Origin: Linnemannia elongata | Taxonomy: Eukaryota > Mortierellomycota > Mortierellomycetes > Mortierellales > Mortierellaceae | Length of the DNA: 64,000 nucleotides | Assembly: GCA_036320915.1 (NCBI GenBank) | Contig: JAXBDG010000010.1 | Coordinates: 1,550,001-1,614,000, forward strand | Direction: 5' to 3' | Shown: piece after piece, positions 47,112 through 59,833 of the stretch | Layout: each line of letters opens with the position of its first letter | Position numbering within the stretch: position 1 is the first letter of the stretch | The notes under the pieces: model-generated | What the model was told of the DNA's origin: nothing | What the model saw: only the letters and a program-made list of their open reading frames with translations | Database searches by the model: none | Position numbers and translations under genes: made by a program

Positions 47112-50100
47112 CTAATCCCATCCGTCCTTTTCCAAGGTGGCGCCAATACTGCGTCGAATCACCTTTTCACCACGCTTGAGTGCAGAGGCAGCAGCCGCCG
47201 AAGAAGCCATCGAAGCCACCGCCGATGCTGCCGGTGACATAGGCCTCAAGGACGACTCATCCTTACCTCCCACAGCAACGCTCCCGGAACGACCGCGTCC
47301 AGCGGGGTACTGGTGTGTGTTACTGCTGTTACTGTTGCTTGTGTTGACCATGTTGTTCCGGTCGTGGTGGTCATTGAGATACCCACCAGCTCCGCCTCCA
47401 AATCCACCACCAGTCAAGTTCATCTTCGAATTACTAGGCTTTCTTGGGATCCCACCACCATATGTCGATCGAAAATGGTCGCCAACAGGGACCTGGTGCT
47501 GTTGCTGCTGGTTCTGCTGGTTCTGCTGTTGTTGACTCTCGTTAAGAGCTTGGAGCGGGTATCGGGACGATGCACCGTAGGCTGATGACGATTTGTTGGC
47601 TATTGGGACAGGGAGGTGCTGCAGAGACTCTCGCTTCTCCTGGTACGATGATCCCAATAAACCACTGTTGTTGTTATTGTTGTGGTTGCTGTTGTTGTTG
47701 GTAATCGTTGTTGTTGAGGTGGTGTCACGGCTCGAGTTAGAGAATCGACCGAGCATGGTCCTGATCCCGACATGGTGACTCTGTGACGACTGTGTGCCTC
47801 CCAAATGGTAACCAGAGGACACATCCAGCATCTTGCTATTAACGTTGTTGCTGACCCTTTGTTGCTGTTGGTGTTGGCTGCTATGACGTTGTTGTTGTTG
47901 GAACTCTTTCAACTGGCGCTCCTCCTCTTCAATCAACGCGGCAATCGATCCAAGAGACGACGTCGAGGAACTGTTGTTCGAGTGGGACGAGTACGATGAA
48001 GTCAAGGCTGCAGAGGAAGATCCCGATGAGTGGTATCCGTTGTTGAGCTGAGACCGCCCAGAGTGATAAGGAAGTGGTTGCTGCTGCTGTTGTTGCTGAG
48101 GAGTAGTGGATCGACCAGTGAAGGAGGAAGGGCTGAAACTGATTGCTGATGGAGGTCTTGATGCATCCTGTTGATGCTGGCTCAAAGTCTGGCTGATAGA
48201 AGGACTCCTGACGCGGCCGTATCCAACGCCTGTAACAGGTTTTCTAGCATCGATGCTAGGGCGGGGATTTCTGACCACTGAAGGAATCAGCAGTGCCTCC
48301 AGATCCTCCTCATTCATCTCTCCAATCTCTCCATGGTCGTCCTGATCTGCTTCGTCATACTCGTCATCGTCGGTATTACGACCCTCTCGAGAGTACTTGG
48401 ACGATGCAGCACTGCTTCGGCCGCTCCTGTTACCGTTGCTAAGCTGGTATTCCGATCGGACAGCAGGCGCACTCGTGGAAAACAGAGTAATCGAGCTCGG
48501 TCGTTGATGTCCACGTCCGAAGTTGTTGATGCTGCTGTGCACTTCATCGTCCATTGGGTCAAAAGGTCCACCAGGAAGATACTCTCGCCCACGATACGCG
48601 CGACCGGCCGATCCAGACTTTCCGCCTGCCATTGCGATGGGAACAGGGAGCGTCTTGGGAGGGGTCGCTGGAGGCTGGGCTCGTTGGCGCTGCTGAGAGT
48701 TGTTGGAGAAACCACCGAGGAGGGATGACTTGTTAGAGTCGGAGGTTTCTGCCTGGGAACGAGAGTCACCGTTCAGTGCCATATTTGACGGGCTCGATGT
48801 GTAAGAGGTTGGAGGCGTTGGCAAAGGATGCTCAGTAGCCGAAGACTGCGCGCCAGGAACTGCCGTAGGTGCAACAGAGCTCTTTTTGCTAAAGGAGAAG
48901 CGTCTGGGTCTCGAGATCAAGTTGCGCAAACCGGAAAAAGTAGGCGAAGTGGGGCTGTTATCTGACTGACGGCTTGAGGGGCGAGGAGCCTGCGCAGAGC
49001 CTTGACCTTGACCTTGAACGCCAGTGTCGACTGAGTGAAGATATCCATCGGGAGACATGGCTCTGTAAGCTGTTCCAGAGGATAGAGGTGGGGGTGGTGG
49101 CGAAGACATCATCCTGTGCTGCTCTGCCCTATCTGCTGCAGAGTCTCGCTTGGAGAAAAAGCCGGGTGGAGGCGTAGGGGCTGCCTGGGATGGCGTCACT
49201 GACCGAGAGCGATCCTCCAATGTGATCTGGGATGCTCTTGAGTTGGGCCGGCTACTTCCTGTGGGTTTTCCATTTGAGAGTAGCTTCAGGTTGGGAACTG
49301 ACTGAGCTGGTGTAGGTGACTGAAAGTACGAAAGGTGAGGTCCAGGGAAGCAAGTGTCACCGACATAGAACTGGCACTTTCTATGGAAAACCATGCTGCA
49401 GTCTAAGGCGACCAATTGAACAGTAGGATGTGTTAATATGTTAGGCTCTTCTGAAGCACAATGGTACTTAGGAATCCACGTAAAGAGTGATTTGCACGCA
49501 TACCTTGACAGATAACAGCTTGTTTCTTGACATAGTCATGGCAGAGCCTGCATTCGACAGCTATCAGACAGAAATAAAAACATGAAGTTAATATGGGCGG
49601 TTGACTAAAATATGTGACGATGCATCGACAATGACAATAAAAGTTACAACTTACGTTTAGCGAAGGAACTCTTGACAAAGCTGTGTTGGCTTGGGGCTTT
49701 GCCGCCCTTTTGGAATTCTGGATGACGATCGGCGGGGGTAGTGGGAGCTGGAACGGTTGATGAGGAGTAATATCCACTCGCGCTGTCGACGCTGCCGCGA
49801 CGAAAGCTCTTCCCGCTGACATTCATACCTGTGGCCGATGCTGCTGGCGGTGGAGCACCAGATGAAAGTCCGAGCGGAGTCGAGGCCCTCTTTGCAGCTG
49901 ATCCTACCCCCTCCATTGCTGCAGCGATGAGAAGTTTTTCCCTGGGCTCCATCGACTTTCTCTTCATGTACGGTAAGCTATCCATTGGCTTGAGCTCCTA
50001 CAATCAACAATAGATACAGGATTTATGTTAGCATCAATCTCAAAGACAATTTATATAAACATCTGTGTTCAAAGGGACTTACTCGTGAAGTAAAGTTTCT

Positions 50101-53100
50101 CTTGATCCAAATGTGACGACCAAGAGCACCAGCGCTTGGCCTTAGGCTAGGATCCTTTTGGAAACATTGACACAAAAAGTCCAAAAGATCCATGGACAGA
50201 TTACTTGGTAGTGGTGGACGCTCGTCCTCTACGATTCTGAAGAGAGTCGTCAAAGGAAGCAGCTCTGCGTATGGGGGTTGTCCTGTGAGCATTTCAATGA
50301 CGGTGCATCCCAACGACCAGATATCACTCGCCGGTGATGCTCCCTTTAGCTCAATTACCTCAGGCGCCACTAAATTAAAAAAACGTGAAAAGGTGGAAAA
50401 GAGTCAATATCAACTGTGTTCGCGACCATAGCAAGAATCGTGTAATCATCCACATGTTGAAGAGCATGAGTACATACTCCAGTTGGGTGTTCCTGCGACA
50501 GCCCCAAAATCAGACTCTTTAACTTTCAGGTTCAAGGAAACACCAAAGTCGGACAACTTGACATTTCCGTTCTTGGTTGTCAGGATGTTAGCAGCCTTCA
50601 AGTCGCAATGAACAACCTATATTATGGGAGAAATAGCCATAGTTAGCATATACGATCCGCGTTGGAGGTGAAGGGCAAGACAAGAAGCGGAGCTAATTAA
50701 GAATAATACCTCTTTCCCATGAAGGTAGACAAGTCCTTCCAGAATCTTGACCACATAGGCCACGACGAGTTTCTCTGGAAAAGTTCCAAACGACTTGAGT
50801 GTCGTCAGAAGCGATCCGTTTTCAACAAACTCGAGAATGATGTTGAGGTATCCAGAACTCCTGATAAAGCCCTCGTACTTGACAATCGACGGATGTGCCA
50901 ACGACTTTAGCAAGTCGACTTCCTGCATTAGAATGTCCATCTCGGTGTCCTTCAAGCCGTCGATTTTGATCCGCTTCACTGCCACCATCTGCCCTGTAAC
51001 CAAATTCAGCGCTCTAGATAATAAGAAAGTTGAACATTGGAAATGAGCATATTATTGATGGACAGGCATTAACATGAAGACAGCAGTGCAAAAGCTTTTC
51101 GGCTCACTTGTAAACGGATCCGAACTGGCCGCGTCCAATGCAGTTTCCGAGTTGCTGTATAAATAAAAATAAGTGGTTAATGTCAAGGTAAACTGACGTG
51201 TTTTCTGCAATATCAGTTATGAAATAGTGCTGTTGGCAAAGTACTTACGAAAGTGGCCACCAAAAGGTCGCTCTCCCAAAGCTCCAGCTTTTCTCGGAGT
51301 GGTTCCACGCTATTGGCACTCTTGCGGAGTCCTTGGACTGGAGTTGTTGATCTGGACGTAGCAGGAGTACCCCCTGTCGACAAATGAGTTCCGTCCACAG
51401 TCTTCTCTGACGAAGTCCTGCCATGGTGCTTGGCGAAAGAAAGCGAAATGACTTGTCCGGGGCTGGTCAACGTAGAGATGGCGCTGTAAGAGGCTGACTG
51501 AGCCAGAATGCCAGGACTTCCAGGACTGTACCCTTCACGGAATCCAGTAACGCCCATTATAGCATTGGCGGCCTGAGGATCCAGCGATATACTCTTCTTC
51601 TGCCTCCTTGTCATATCTAGTGCAGATGACCGACCCTCGGCAGTCAAAAGAGGCCCTGAAGCAGACTTGGGTAAGGAAGCTGGTGGATCGAAGGGTGACG
51701 GAGTGGTCCGGCCAAAGACAAGGTCACGCTGCTCCCGCCTTGTCTCTGCATCCAACTCATTCTGGTTGAGGTCGTCGCTTCCAAAGCTCACATCCTCGAC
51801 GCCCGCTACAATGTCGTTCAGACTGGGATGTCGGGATACCTTCTCGCGAATGGAAGGTGGCGTACCGCGACGAGGAGTAGGAGTACTTTGGTGGCGATCC
51901 CTGGTCTTAAGAGAATTTGCCTCGAGAATGTCGTATCCGTTGGCGAAGCGGATGCTCTCCTCCTCCAATTTCCGCACCTGGGCAGCGTAATAAGAAGACG
52001 AGGAGGGACGAATCGAAGCGGTGGTGCCTGCAGTGCTGGGAGTATGAGCAGTTTTTGACCGCACCCGTGAGAGAGCTTGTGCTCCTGTCTTGCCACCGGC
52101 TTTGAGGATATCTGCTGGTGTTGATCCTGCAGAGACGATTGGACTTGGTCCTGGCCGTTTATCCTTGACAATCATCCTGGCGACACCTCCTACAACTCGC
52201 TCCAAAGTCAATATCGTTGAAACCACCTATATGGAGTCAAGCACAAATCGATTGGATGTCAGTACTGTCTTTCCTGGACGGTGTCGCATCTGAGCGCAAA
52301 TAGCGACTTGCTCAATGCATACTTGGGTCATGTCCTTGCCCTCGTAGAGATCCACCGTCTGGAAAAGATCCGAGCTCTGGACGCCAAGCTGTGTAAAAAA
52401 TAAAACAGACAATAGGATATAGTTAGTCATGCTGTGCTTCAACCGCTTCTATTTCAAACGACGCATTGGGTTGAACCACCGTTACCTGTTTGGCCGCGTT
52501 AAGAAAGTTGCTAATATTCTCCATCTAAAAAACGGGGCATTTGTTCGTCAGAGAAGTTAGACTGTTGTTCGTTTCTCGTTCAAAAGAATGATACGTTACA
52601 AACCATGCAGCTTGCGAGTCCAACATCCACGCCATTGCTTCCCGCTCAACCGCAGACTCTTGAGAAATCAACAATATGAATCGTAAGCAGGGTGCGAAAG
52701 TGTGCCCCTCATCAAAATCACACGCACGAACACATCCCAAACATGCACTAACAGGTCCAAGGGTTCAGGAGATCGTCCGGCTATGATGTGTTCATTGTCT
52801 TGTCATAAAGGTCCCCTTTTTCCAATTCATCCGTACATCTGTTCTGCATTATTACCTTGACAAACGGCAAGTTTTTTAGACTGATTTGCTCCACTGTGCC
52901 TGGGCGCAACCGATTCGCCAACCTAATAGCCGAGCAAAAAGAGTGAGACCATACAAAGAAGAGAAGTTATAGCAAGATGGTGAGAAGAGTGAGAAAGTCG
53001 GTGTACAGAAAGAGGTACAAAACTCGCATGAGAAAGAAATGAATGTAGTATTGAGAATGGGAGTGATAGTGAGTTCCGTCAGCGCGAAGAAAACAAGACA

Positions 53101-54475
53101 CCCTCAAAGAAAGGGGCTGGGTGACGAGACAGGATTCGGAGGAATAATGCAAGAAAACGACAGGGTAAAAACAGAAATATAGGTAGGCAGGGCAGGAAAG
53201 AGAACTAGCAAACAAAACAATGTAGAACCAAACCACGTACCGACAGAGAATAACACCGTCTTTGAGGGACTCGTGCAGGTCGGCCGATGGCAACGGCTTA
53301 CCAACCGTCCGTTCGATAAAGTCCTGTGCGGCCTTGAAACGATCCTGCAGTTGTTGCTCTCGAAGTCGCTTTCCCACCACGTCTACGGCTGAAACAACTC
53401 CAAGAGGAGAAGTGCCAGGAGCTGCTCCCTGTGAGCCTTGGACACTGGACGCCGTCGAGGACAATACACTCGAGTCGGATGTTGACAGTGACGAATTGGC
53501 GGATGTAGTAGTAGGTTTGGTAGAGTATCGAGGTAATGGTGGTGGAGGGGGAGACGAGACTGTCAAGGGCTGAACAGGTGATTGGGTCGATACCCTGCTC
53601 GAGTACACAGAGGGGACTGATACAGAATGAGAATGCGTCCGTGGTGGGAGGGGCGATGGTGACTTTGCCAGGGTGTTGACACTGTTGGAGCTTCCCGTTG
53701 AAGACCTATCCCGAGCCATTGGCGTACCGTAAGAAGGTCTTTCGGGCAGACTTATATCGGCGCTTGTCGTCGCTCTCGTCCTGGTTCCGCCTGCTGAATT
53801 GTATGACGTTCCTCCAGCACCTCCACTGCTCCTGTAAGCGCCTGGGTTGGGCGACGGTGTTGCTCGAGTTACGTTGTTGGTGCTGCTTAGGTCGTTCAAA
53901 TAAGATCTGGAGCCAGCGTCTGTCGAAGCAAGGGTCGAGATACCACTACTGCTGCTTCTGCTACTGCTGTTCTCTCCGCTCTCCCTGAAGACACGCCGTT
54001 GAGCTTCGAGAAGGCTATCGGGGGCTGAGACACCAGCATTGAAGACTGAGGACGCTGAGCTCGGGCCAAAGAGCGAGTCTCGGTTTAAAAACGGGTTTGA
54101 ACCGGATCGCAGACGGGTTACAGGGGTGCCAGGACCAAGGCCTGAGCTGGGTCGAAGGGCAGCGGGGTCTGGTCGTGACTGCTGCGGTGGTGGTGAGGCC
54201 GGAGAATAAGGTAGGCGAGCACCGTCGTTGTCGGTGCAGTACCTGGCGTTGGGCTGGAGGGACGTGGAGGACTTGTGAGAAGAGAGGGAGGAGGGTGTGG
54301 TCGTGCTGTTGTGGGTCATTGTGGAGGCGGATGGCAAGGCTGTTACTGGTTGGTGGTGGTGCTGCTGTAGTTGGGTGAGATGTTGGCGCGTGGAGGGGGA
54401 GGATGTCGAGGAGACCCTGTCCTGTACGATAGCACTGCTCCTGCTCCTGTAGCGAGTCTGTATTATGTCTGTCAT
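47112..54475 (-). CDS. Giant CH domain - Cdc7/SepH-type kinase - C1 domain protein
   Basis: Twelve exons (minus strand): 54475-53241, 52922-52856, 52524-52486, 52388-52323, 52226-51249, 51154-51108, 51013-50710, 50616-50478, 50369-50083, 49997-49655, 49560-49504 and 49402-47112; 1950 residues, phases consistent throughout. A calponin-homology domain lies at about 379-484 (FIERTVGKPL, LHESLKDGVILCRLANRLRP, DLYEGKDMTQVVSTILTLER). The STE-type kinase domain spans about 796-1055: GRGQFGS at 802-808, VAVKR (Lys824), HCDLKAANIL at 915-924, DFG 935-937, APE 960-962. The kinase core matches the SIN/MEN kinase Cdc7/SepH/Cdc15, which drives septation. An atypical C1 zinc domain sits at about 1159-1207 (His-X12-Cys-X2-Cys-X10-Cys-X2-Cys-X4-His-X2-Cys-X7-Cys). 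The remainder is Ser/Gln-rich disorder. CH suggests actin or microtubule docking, C1 membrane or protein binding (inferred). Confidence 0.85.
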
Positions 54476-54507
54476 TGCGATGTGAAGGAAAGAAAGTTGT
54501 TGTTGTC

Positions 54508-54545
54508 GTGAGTGAGTGAGTGAGTGAGTGAGTGAGTGAGTGAGT
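54508..54545. repeat. (GTGA)n microsatellite
   Basis: About nine tandem 4-bp units beginning about 30 bp upstream of the CH-kinase start codon, so within its 5' UTR or core promoter. Confidence 0.85.
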
Positions 54546-55349
54546 AAAATAAAGAATGAATGATTATGCGAGTATGGTATGAGAGTGTAGGTAATGAGGG
54601 AAAGGGAAAGGAAAGTGAAAATATGCGAGAGGTGTGAGTGATTAGCGAAAAAGGGGGGAAATAAAAAAAGAATGAGTGAATGAGAAAAGAAGAAAGGAAC
54701 AAGCAAGGTGGTGCAAACCCATGGGCTTGTGGTTAGTGATCGGTCAAAGGAAAAAAAAACTAGAAAGGAAGGGGAGGGAAGGATACAACAGGGATGGCTT
54801 GTTCGAAAACCGTGAAGGACAGGCTTACTGACTCGATGTTCAATTGGTAAGGGTACAAACGAAGAAAGCTGTTGCTTGTTTGATTGCGTTTGCTTCGTTT
54901 TTTCTGTTATGCAATGGCATGGGCTTAGGTCTTTCACTCTCACATACACTCTTGCTTGCCTCCAACTCTTTTTTGGTTTTCAATTTTACTTTTGTACAGT
55001 GTTGAGTAAGAGAGACTAAGAAAGTTCAAACTCGCCTCCCGACTCGGTCAACTTCGTCAAGAAAAAGAAACGGCAAAATAGCGACAACAAGGGCGAGAGA
55101 GATCGAGGAAACACAACGCACACTCAATCACAAACAGATATGCAGGAATAGGAGGACAAAGACGAGGTAGAACGGCTTCAATTGCGCGTCTGGTGCATGG
55201 ACAGCGATGTGATGGGATAGGATGGGGTTGTTATAATGTAGCAAAAGTGCGTTGTGTGTGTATGTGTATGCGGGGTGAGCGCAAAGAACGTGCGCAGGAG
55301 TGCATCCACCCTTCCCATCTCATCCCTCTCTCCCTCTTCTCCTCTCCCT

Positions 55350-55355
<6 letters not shown>

Positions 55356-55384
<29 letters not shown>
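55356..55384. repeat. (CT)n microsatellite
   Basis: About 14 CT units following a CCCT-rich stretch, some 900 bp upstream of the CH-kinase start. Confidence 0.8.
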
Positions 55385-55386
<2 letters not shown>

Positions 55387-56899
55387 CTCTTGCAATTGTA
55401 CCATTGGGGAAAAGAGGGAGAGGGGGGAAGTGACAACATGAAATAAAAAGATAACAAGAAACAAAGAGCGAGGGAGAGGAGCATTGATCGATCCGTTTCG
55501 TATCATCCATGTTGTAGACTACCCATGGTAAGTCATATTTCTTTGCCGTTGGACATTCACATTACTTCTCAAAGACAACACAATGCTCACAGTCTTTTGC
55601 ATCCATTTCATTACAAGGATACATCCAACACTCCAGGCCCACAAGAATAACTAAAGCAGAAATAATAATAACTACATGCCTCGCATGTGTCAGCCACATG
55701 AAGGACAACTACCAGATGCATAAATCTCCAAAGAGAAGAACAGCTCGATTATGTGAGCGGGACGACCCAAATCAGGCAGAAAGAACAAGAAAAACAGAGA
55801 AAGTGAATGGGAAAGGGCAATTGACACACTGAATGGGACATGGCACCTTCTTTCCTCCTTTGCTCAGACTCTTTTCGCACTCTCTTTGCTTTCCTTTGCT
55901 CGCTCTCTTCTATGCCCTTCCCCTTTTTTGGTCCATCCCGGTTTGTGTCTTAATCATGTCGTCCGTCGTTCATTCGGTCGGGTAGTCCAAAACAATTGCT
56001 CTCCTTATTTCCCTTACTCTTGTTCCCCTTTCTTCGTCATGATCCCTGTTTATTCCCAGGACGAAAAAAAGTGCATTTCATCTTTACTGAGCTCCGTTTT
56101 AGCACGCTAGCGAAACACACATGAATCTACTTTCATACTTGTGGTCCTCTTATTCAACCCCTTTAACCTCCTCAACTTGGCATGTAATAAATGGCATTGA
56201 ATCTTCACACCACGCTCAATTAACATGCCACTGCCACTTCTCTTGAATTCAAGTTGTATCTGAGATAATGTTGGATGGTGGCAAACCAGAATTGTCAACC
56301 CCAAAATTGTAAAAGGAGAATCGAAGAGTGGAACACAAAAAAACAACATTCCGCACTCACCGAACCCATCCAAAAGGATTCACTCTCAAAAGGAGAAGAA
56401 AAATGACCCGAGGAAGAAAATGGCATGTTGTGTTCTGGTCCATGACGCATCTCCCTCCTCTACCCTCCCTTCCCTCTTTTTTCTTTCCACCCCACAAAAA
56501 ATCGAAGCTTGTTTTCGGACCTTGCTCGCCACGCGCTCTTGTTTTTGTTTTTCTTTGAACCTTCGCAGCCACGCGGTCATCCACAAAACCCCCCTATTTT
56601 TTTTATCACTTTGACTACTCTTTCCTTTACCTTCCATCGATCGTTTCTTTCTTGTCATTTTTTTTTTTTACGACGGAAAGGGATATTGAACACTTTGAGT
56701 CGAGTAGAACAAATGATCATATTCAACCATATCCAGCACAATGGCAAAACAGCTCCCTTTCCCCAGGAATAACCCGCCATCTTTTTTTTAACAAGTGGCT
56801 CTGCCTCGCTGCTCCAGAGCACCCTCTTTTTCAGTGCTGCGGTCAATAATAATATTTTCAGTACGTAACTCTTCGCCACCAATTGCTGTGATCTGCCAT

Positions 56900-57003
56900 C
56901 TTTTGATCAGTTGATAAATTCAAGGTGATAACCGTGTTAGTTTCAGAATGGTGATAATTCATCACTGAAAGCTGTTGATCAGTGATAATCAACGAATCAA
57001 AAA
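56900..57003. repeat. Imperfect 100-bp inverted repeat with TGATCA/GTGAT motifs
   Basis: The left end TTTTGATCAGTTGAT (56901-56915) pairs with the right end read in reverse (TTTTGATTCGTTGAT, 57001 downwards), 13 of 15 identical. The centre has an inner pair TTTCA...GTGAT / ATCAC-TGAAA around 56955. TGATCA occurs at 56904 and 56976. It could form a hairpin, be a tiny transposon remnant, or be a cluster of binding sites. Confidence 0.45.
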
Positions 57004-59790
57004 TCTAGAGACGTGAGGGGCATCATCAATGAAAAACGCGACTCTTCATTATCTTAAAGGTCCTCTTTGACGATCCTCTGGCTCATTAGGCAAAAAAGGT
57101 GGACGTCAAAATACTACACGAAAAAAATTTCTCACTCCCTTTTTCCTCTTCTTCTTCTCCGCCCTCTTTGATAATACAAGCAACAAAAACAAGACATCGA
57201 TCAAGGACACGCTCCAGAGAACAATACTATCTCATCCTCTGCCTTCTCCGACGCGTCCACATCGTATCAACTTCCATAGTTCGTCTTTTTTTTTCTTTCC
57301 TGGATGATGGTCCTAGGTACCAATTGACCCACGTATTTTCTTTGACGTCGTTATGAACAATTGCCCGCCTGTTGAACAACTGAAACATCTCAAGCACACA
57401 AGTTTTTTCTGTTGGTCTTGTCTCTGGGCATATCTGTCAGAGGAGGTGTAAAAGAGTGAACAACTTTCTTTTGAAAGGATGAGCAATTACGGAAAGGTCG
57501 ATTTAGCTACTGTGCAGAGCTGAAGGTTTCTCGTTCGAGGCAAGTCCAGGAGGAGCAGGAAGTGGGGAGAGAAACGTAGGGAGGCACCATGACTATCGCC
57601 ATCATTGCTCTATTGACAATGTCTCAAACCCCCTCAACCCGCCATTCTGCAACATGGAGCATCTGGAAGGTTTGAGAGATCGAACATTTGATTAAATGAC
57701 AAAAAAAAATGGGATGTTTCGACGCAGAACAGTGTGCATTCTTCTTCCTGTCGTTCATCGTCAACACAAGAACGACCAACAATGAGCTATTTCCCTCAGA
57801 CACCGCTTTTTATTTCTTTTCTTCTTTCTCCTGACATCTATGACGTTAAGATTAAAACCCTACTGAGTTCAGCGAGCTGTTAGAGGAAGCGGTGGTGGAG
57901 AGAAACTTTAATGTGCGCTTTTGTGGTGGAGTGTTCTCATCAATGCAGCTAAGCAATAGGGGAAAGACTACAGAAAGATTAAGCATCCATTTCTTCCCGT
58001 CTCTCCCTTGGTGTTGCTAAAAACTAACAGCCAATGTCAAGAGTCAAGGTCTGGAGTCGACGAAACCAGCCTGCAATCTCATCATGGCAACCTTGGTGGA
58101 CAAATGCGTGTGCGCCGTTACACACCTAGTAGGACAAGGTAATACTTGCCCTGAAGGTACCATTACTTCGCGAACCAAGGTAATTTGATCACCTCTTCCT
58201 CCAAGGAGATCCACCATCTTGGCTCGTCATTTCCGCATCCTCCCTTCATGTACTCTTGCAGCTTTTCATTTAAAAATATGTCGTTTTCTCAAAAAGCTTC
58301 TTTGCCCTATCATCTGACCGATCGAACTTTTGCCGCCAGCTCCTCTTAATCCATCCTAACTCGTCTCGCTCTCTCTTTTTCTCTTTTCACGGTTTCTTAC
58401 TTCCAAGACCAAGATTTGGACCTATTGTCTGCCCAAAAAGGATCCATATCGAAGAGCCTGTTATTTTACGGCCATGTTCTTTTCTACGGAAAATATTATC
58501 CTTTGATGTACTTCTCGTGCGTACTTTTAAAAAAAAATGGAGTCGAACGAGAGAAAGACCCGAAAGGATGCCTAGCAAAATGGAGTGTTTCTGTAGGAAG
58601 AAACAAGTCATAAAAAAGGACATTCTTCACCACTCCTCTTTCATCCATTGTTCCATGCCCGATTGGAGGAAGATTGTGTATGTTATTTTCAAAACTATTT
58701 TCGTTCAAGGCCAATGAGAGTACCCAATACCGATACAAGAGTACTCTTCAGTGAAGATCATGTTGGCGTTTGGTGTTGTGGAGCTGCATTGTTACTCGTC
58801 CAGCAGGAAAATCTCATCCTTATCCCCGTCATCCCGTATTTCAGAACAGACCATTGGTACGGCAAGACGATAGTGCGGGACTACTGAGAGAGCAGAGCAG
58901 AAACGAGAAAAAAATGATATCGTGAGAAAGACAATGTATTTTTCTAGTTTATGTGTTAGGATGTGATCATAAATTCAAAATGTGGTTCTTGATTGAGTTT
59001 GATAGTTTGATTGACGTTTTGTGGAGATCACTTAGCTTGGACATTTCAAACCAAGAGGGCCTTGCTCGTGCAGGGTTAAGTTGAACAGAATATTTATGGA
59101 TGGGTACGCTGCCCTAGCGGGAAGATGTCGCAAAAGATATTCGATTATTTTCCTTGTTTGAGTTCAGTCGACCAGCAAACCAGCCAAGCAAAGGGAACCA
59201 GAGACCAGGAACTTACCAAAATAAAGGGGCGGAAAGTGGAAGTTGTGAGTTATAAAGGAGAAATACATCAACAAATTAAAATAGCTTATGCTGCCAATGC
59301 TCGCCTTTTTCTTCTTCATCCTTGGATGTCTTGGATATTCGCCTTGACCCAGTCTCCTTCTTCACCTCTCTGTCAAAATCTTTGCTCCTTTCCCGGAGCA
59401 TCGTTCTATTTTCTTGTTCCGAAAGAGGTGTCAGAAACTCTAAAAAAGAAGGACGCCTGTCTTTCCTTTTGGTTTCAGCACTGGACGGGTTTGAAGAAAA
59501 TAAAGAACTTGAACCTGAACCTGAACCTGACAAACACGAGCACGACTAGGTGACTGTCCTTGAGGTGCAAGAGGTCAAGGGAAGGGTAGTCTGCCTGAAA
59601 CATGGAGCAAAATTGGTCCTTGAAAAAAGTATCCATTCCCAATCTGAGTGACACTGCTGAAGCAACGACGAGGCGAACGGAAGAGGTCGAGGAAAGTGGC
59701 AAGGACAGTTTGCGGGAGAGCAAAAATAGCTCGAAAGGCGACAGGGGAAACAGAAAAGTAAAGAGCGTTTGCCACCAAAATATTTGACTC

Positions 59791-59791
<1 letters not shown>

Positions 59792-59829
<38 letters not shown>
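59792..59829. repeat. 38-bp poly-A tract
   Basis: Uninterrupted A run following a short open frame that ends at 59787. No target-site duplication was recognised. Confidence 0.8.

Positions 59830-59833
<4 letters not shown>

Noticed and set aside
54500..54949. N-terminal extension of the CH-kinase frame upstream of 54475
   Set aside because: The open frame continues upstream, but it translates the (GTGA)n repeat and pyrimidine tracts; the ATG at 54475 starts the protein-like part.
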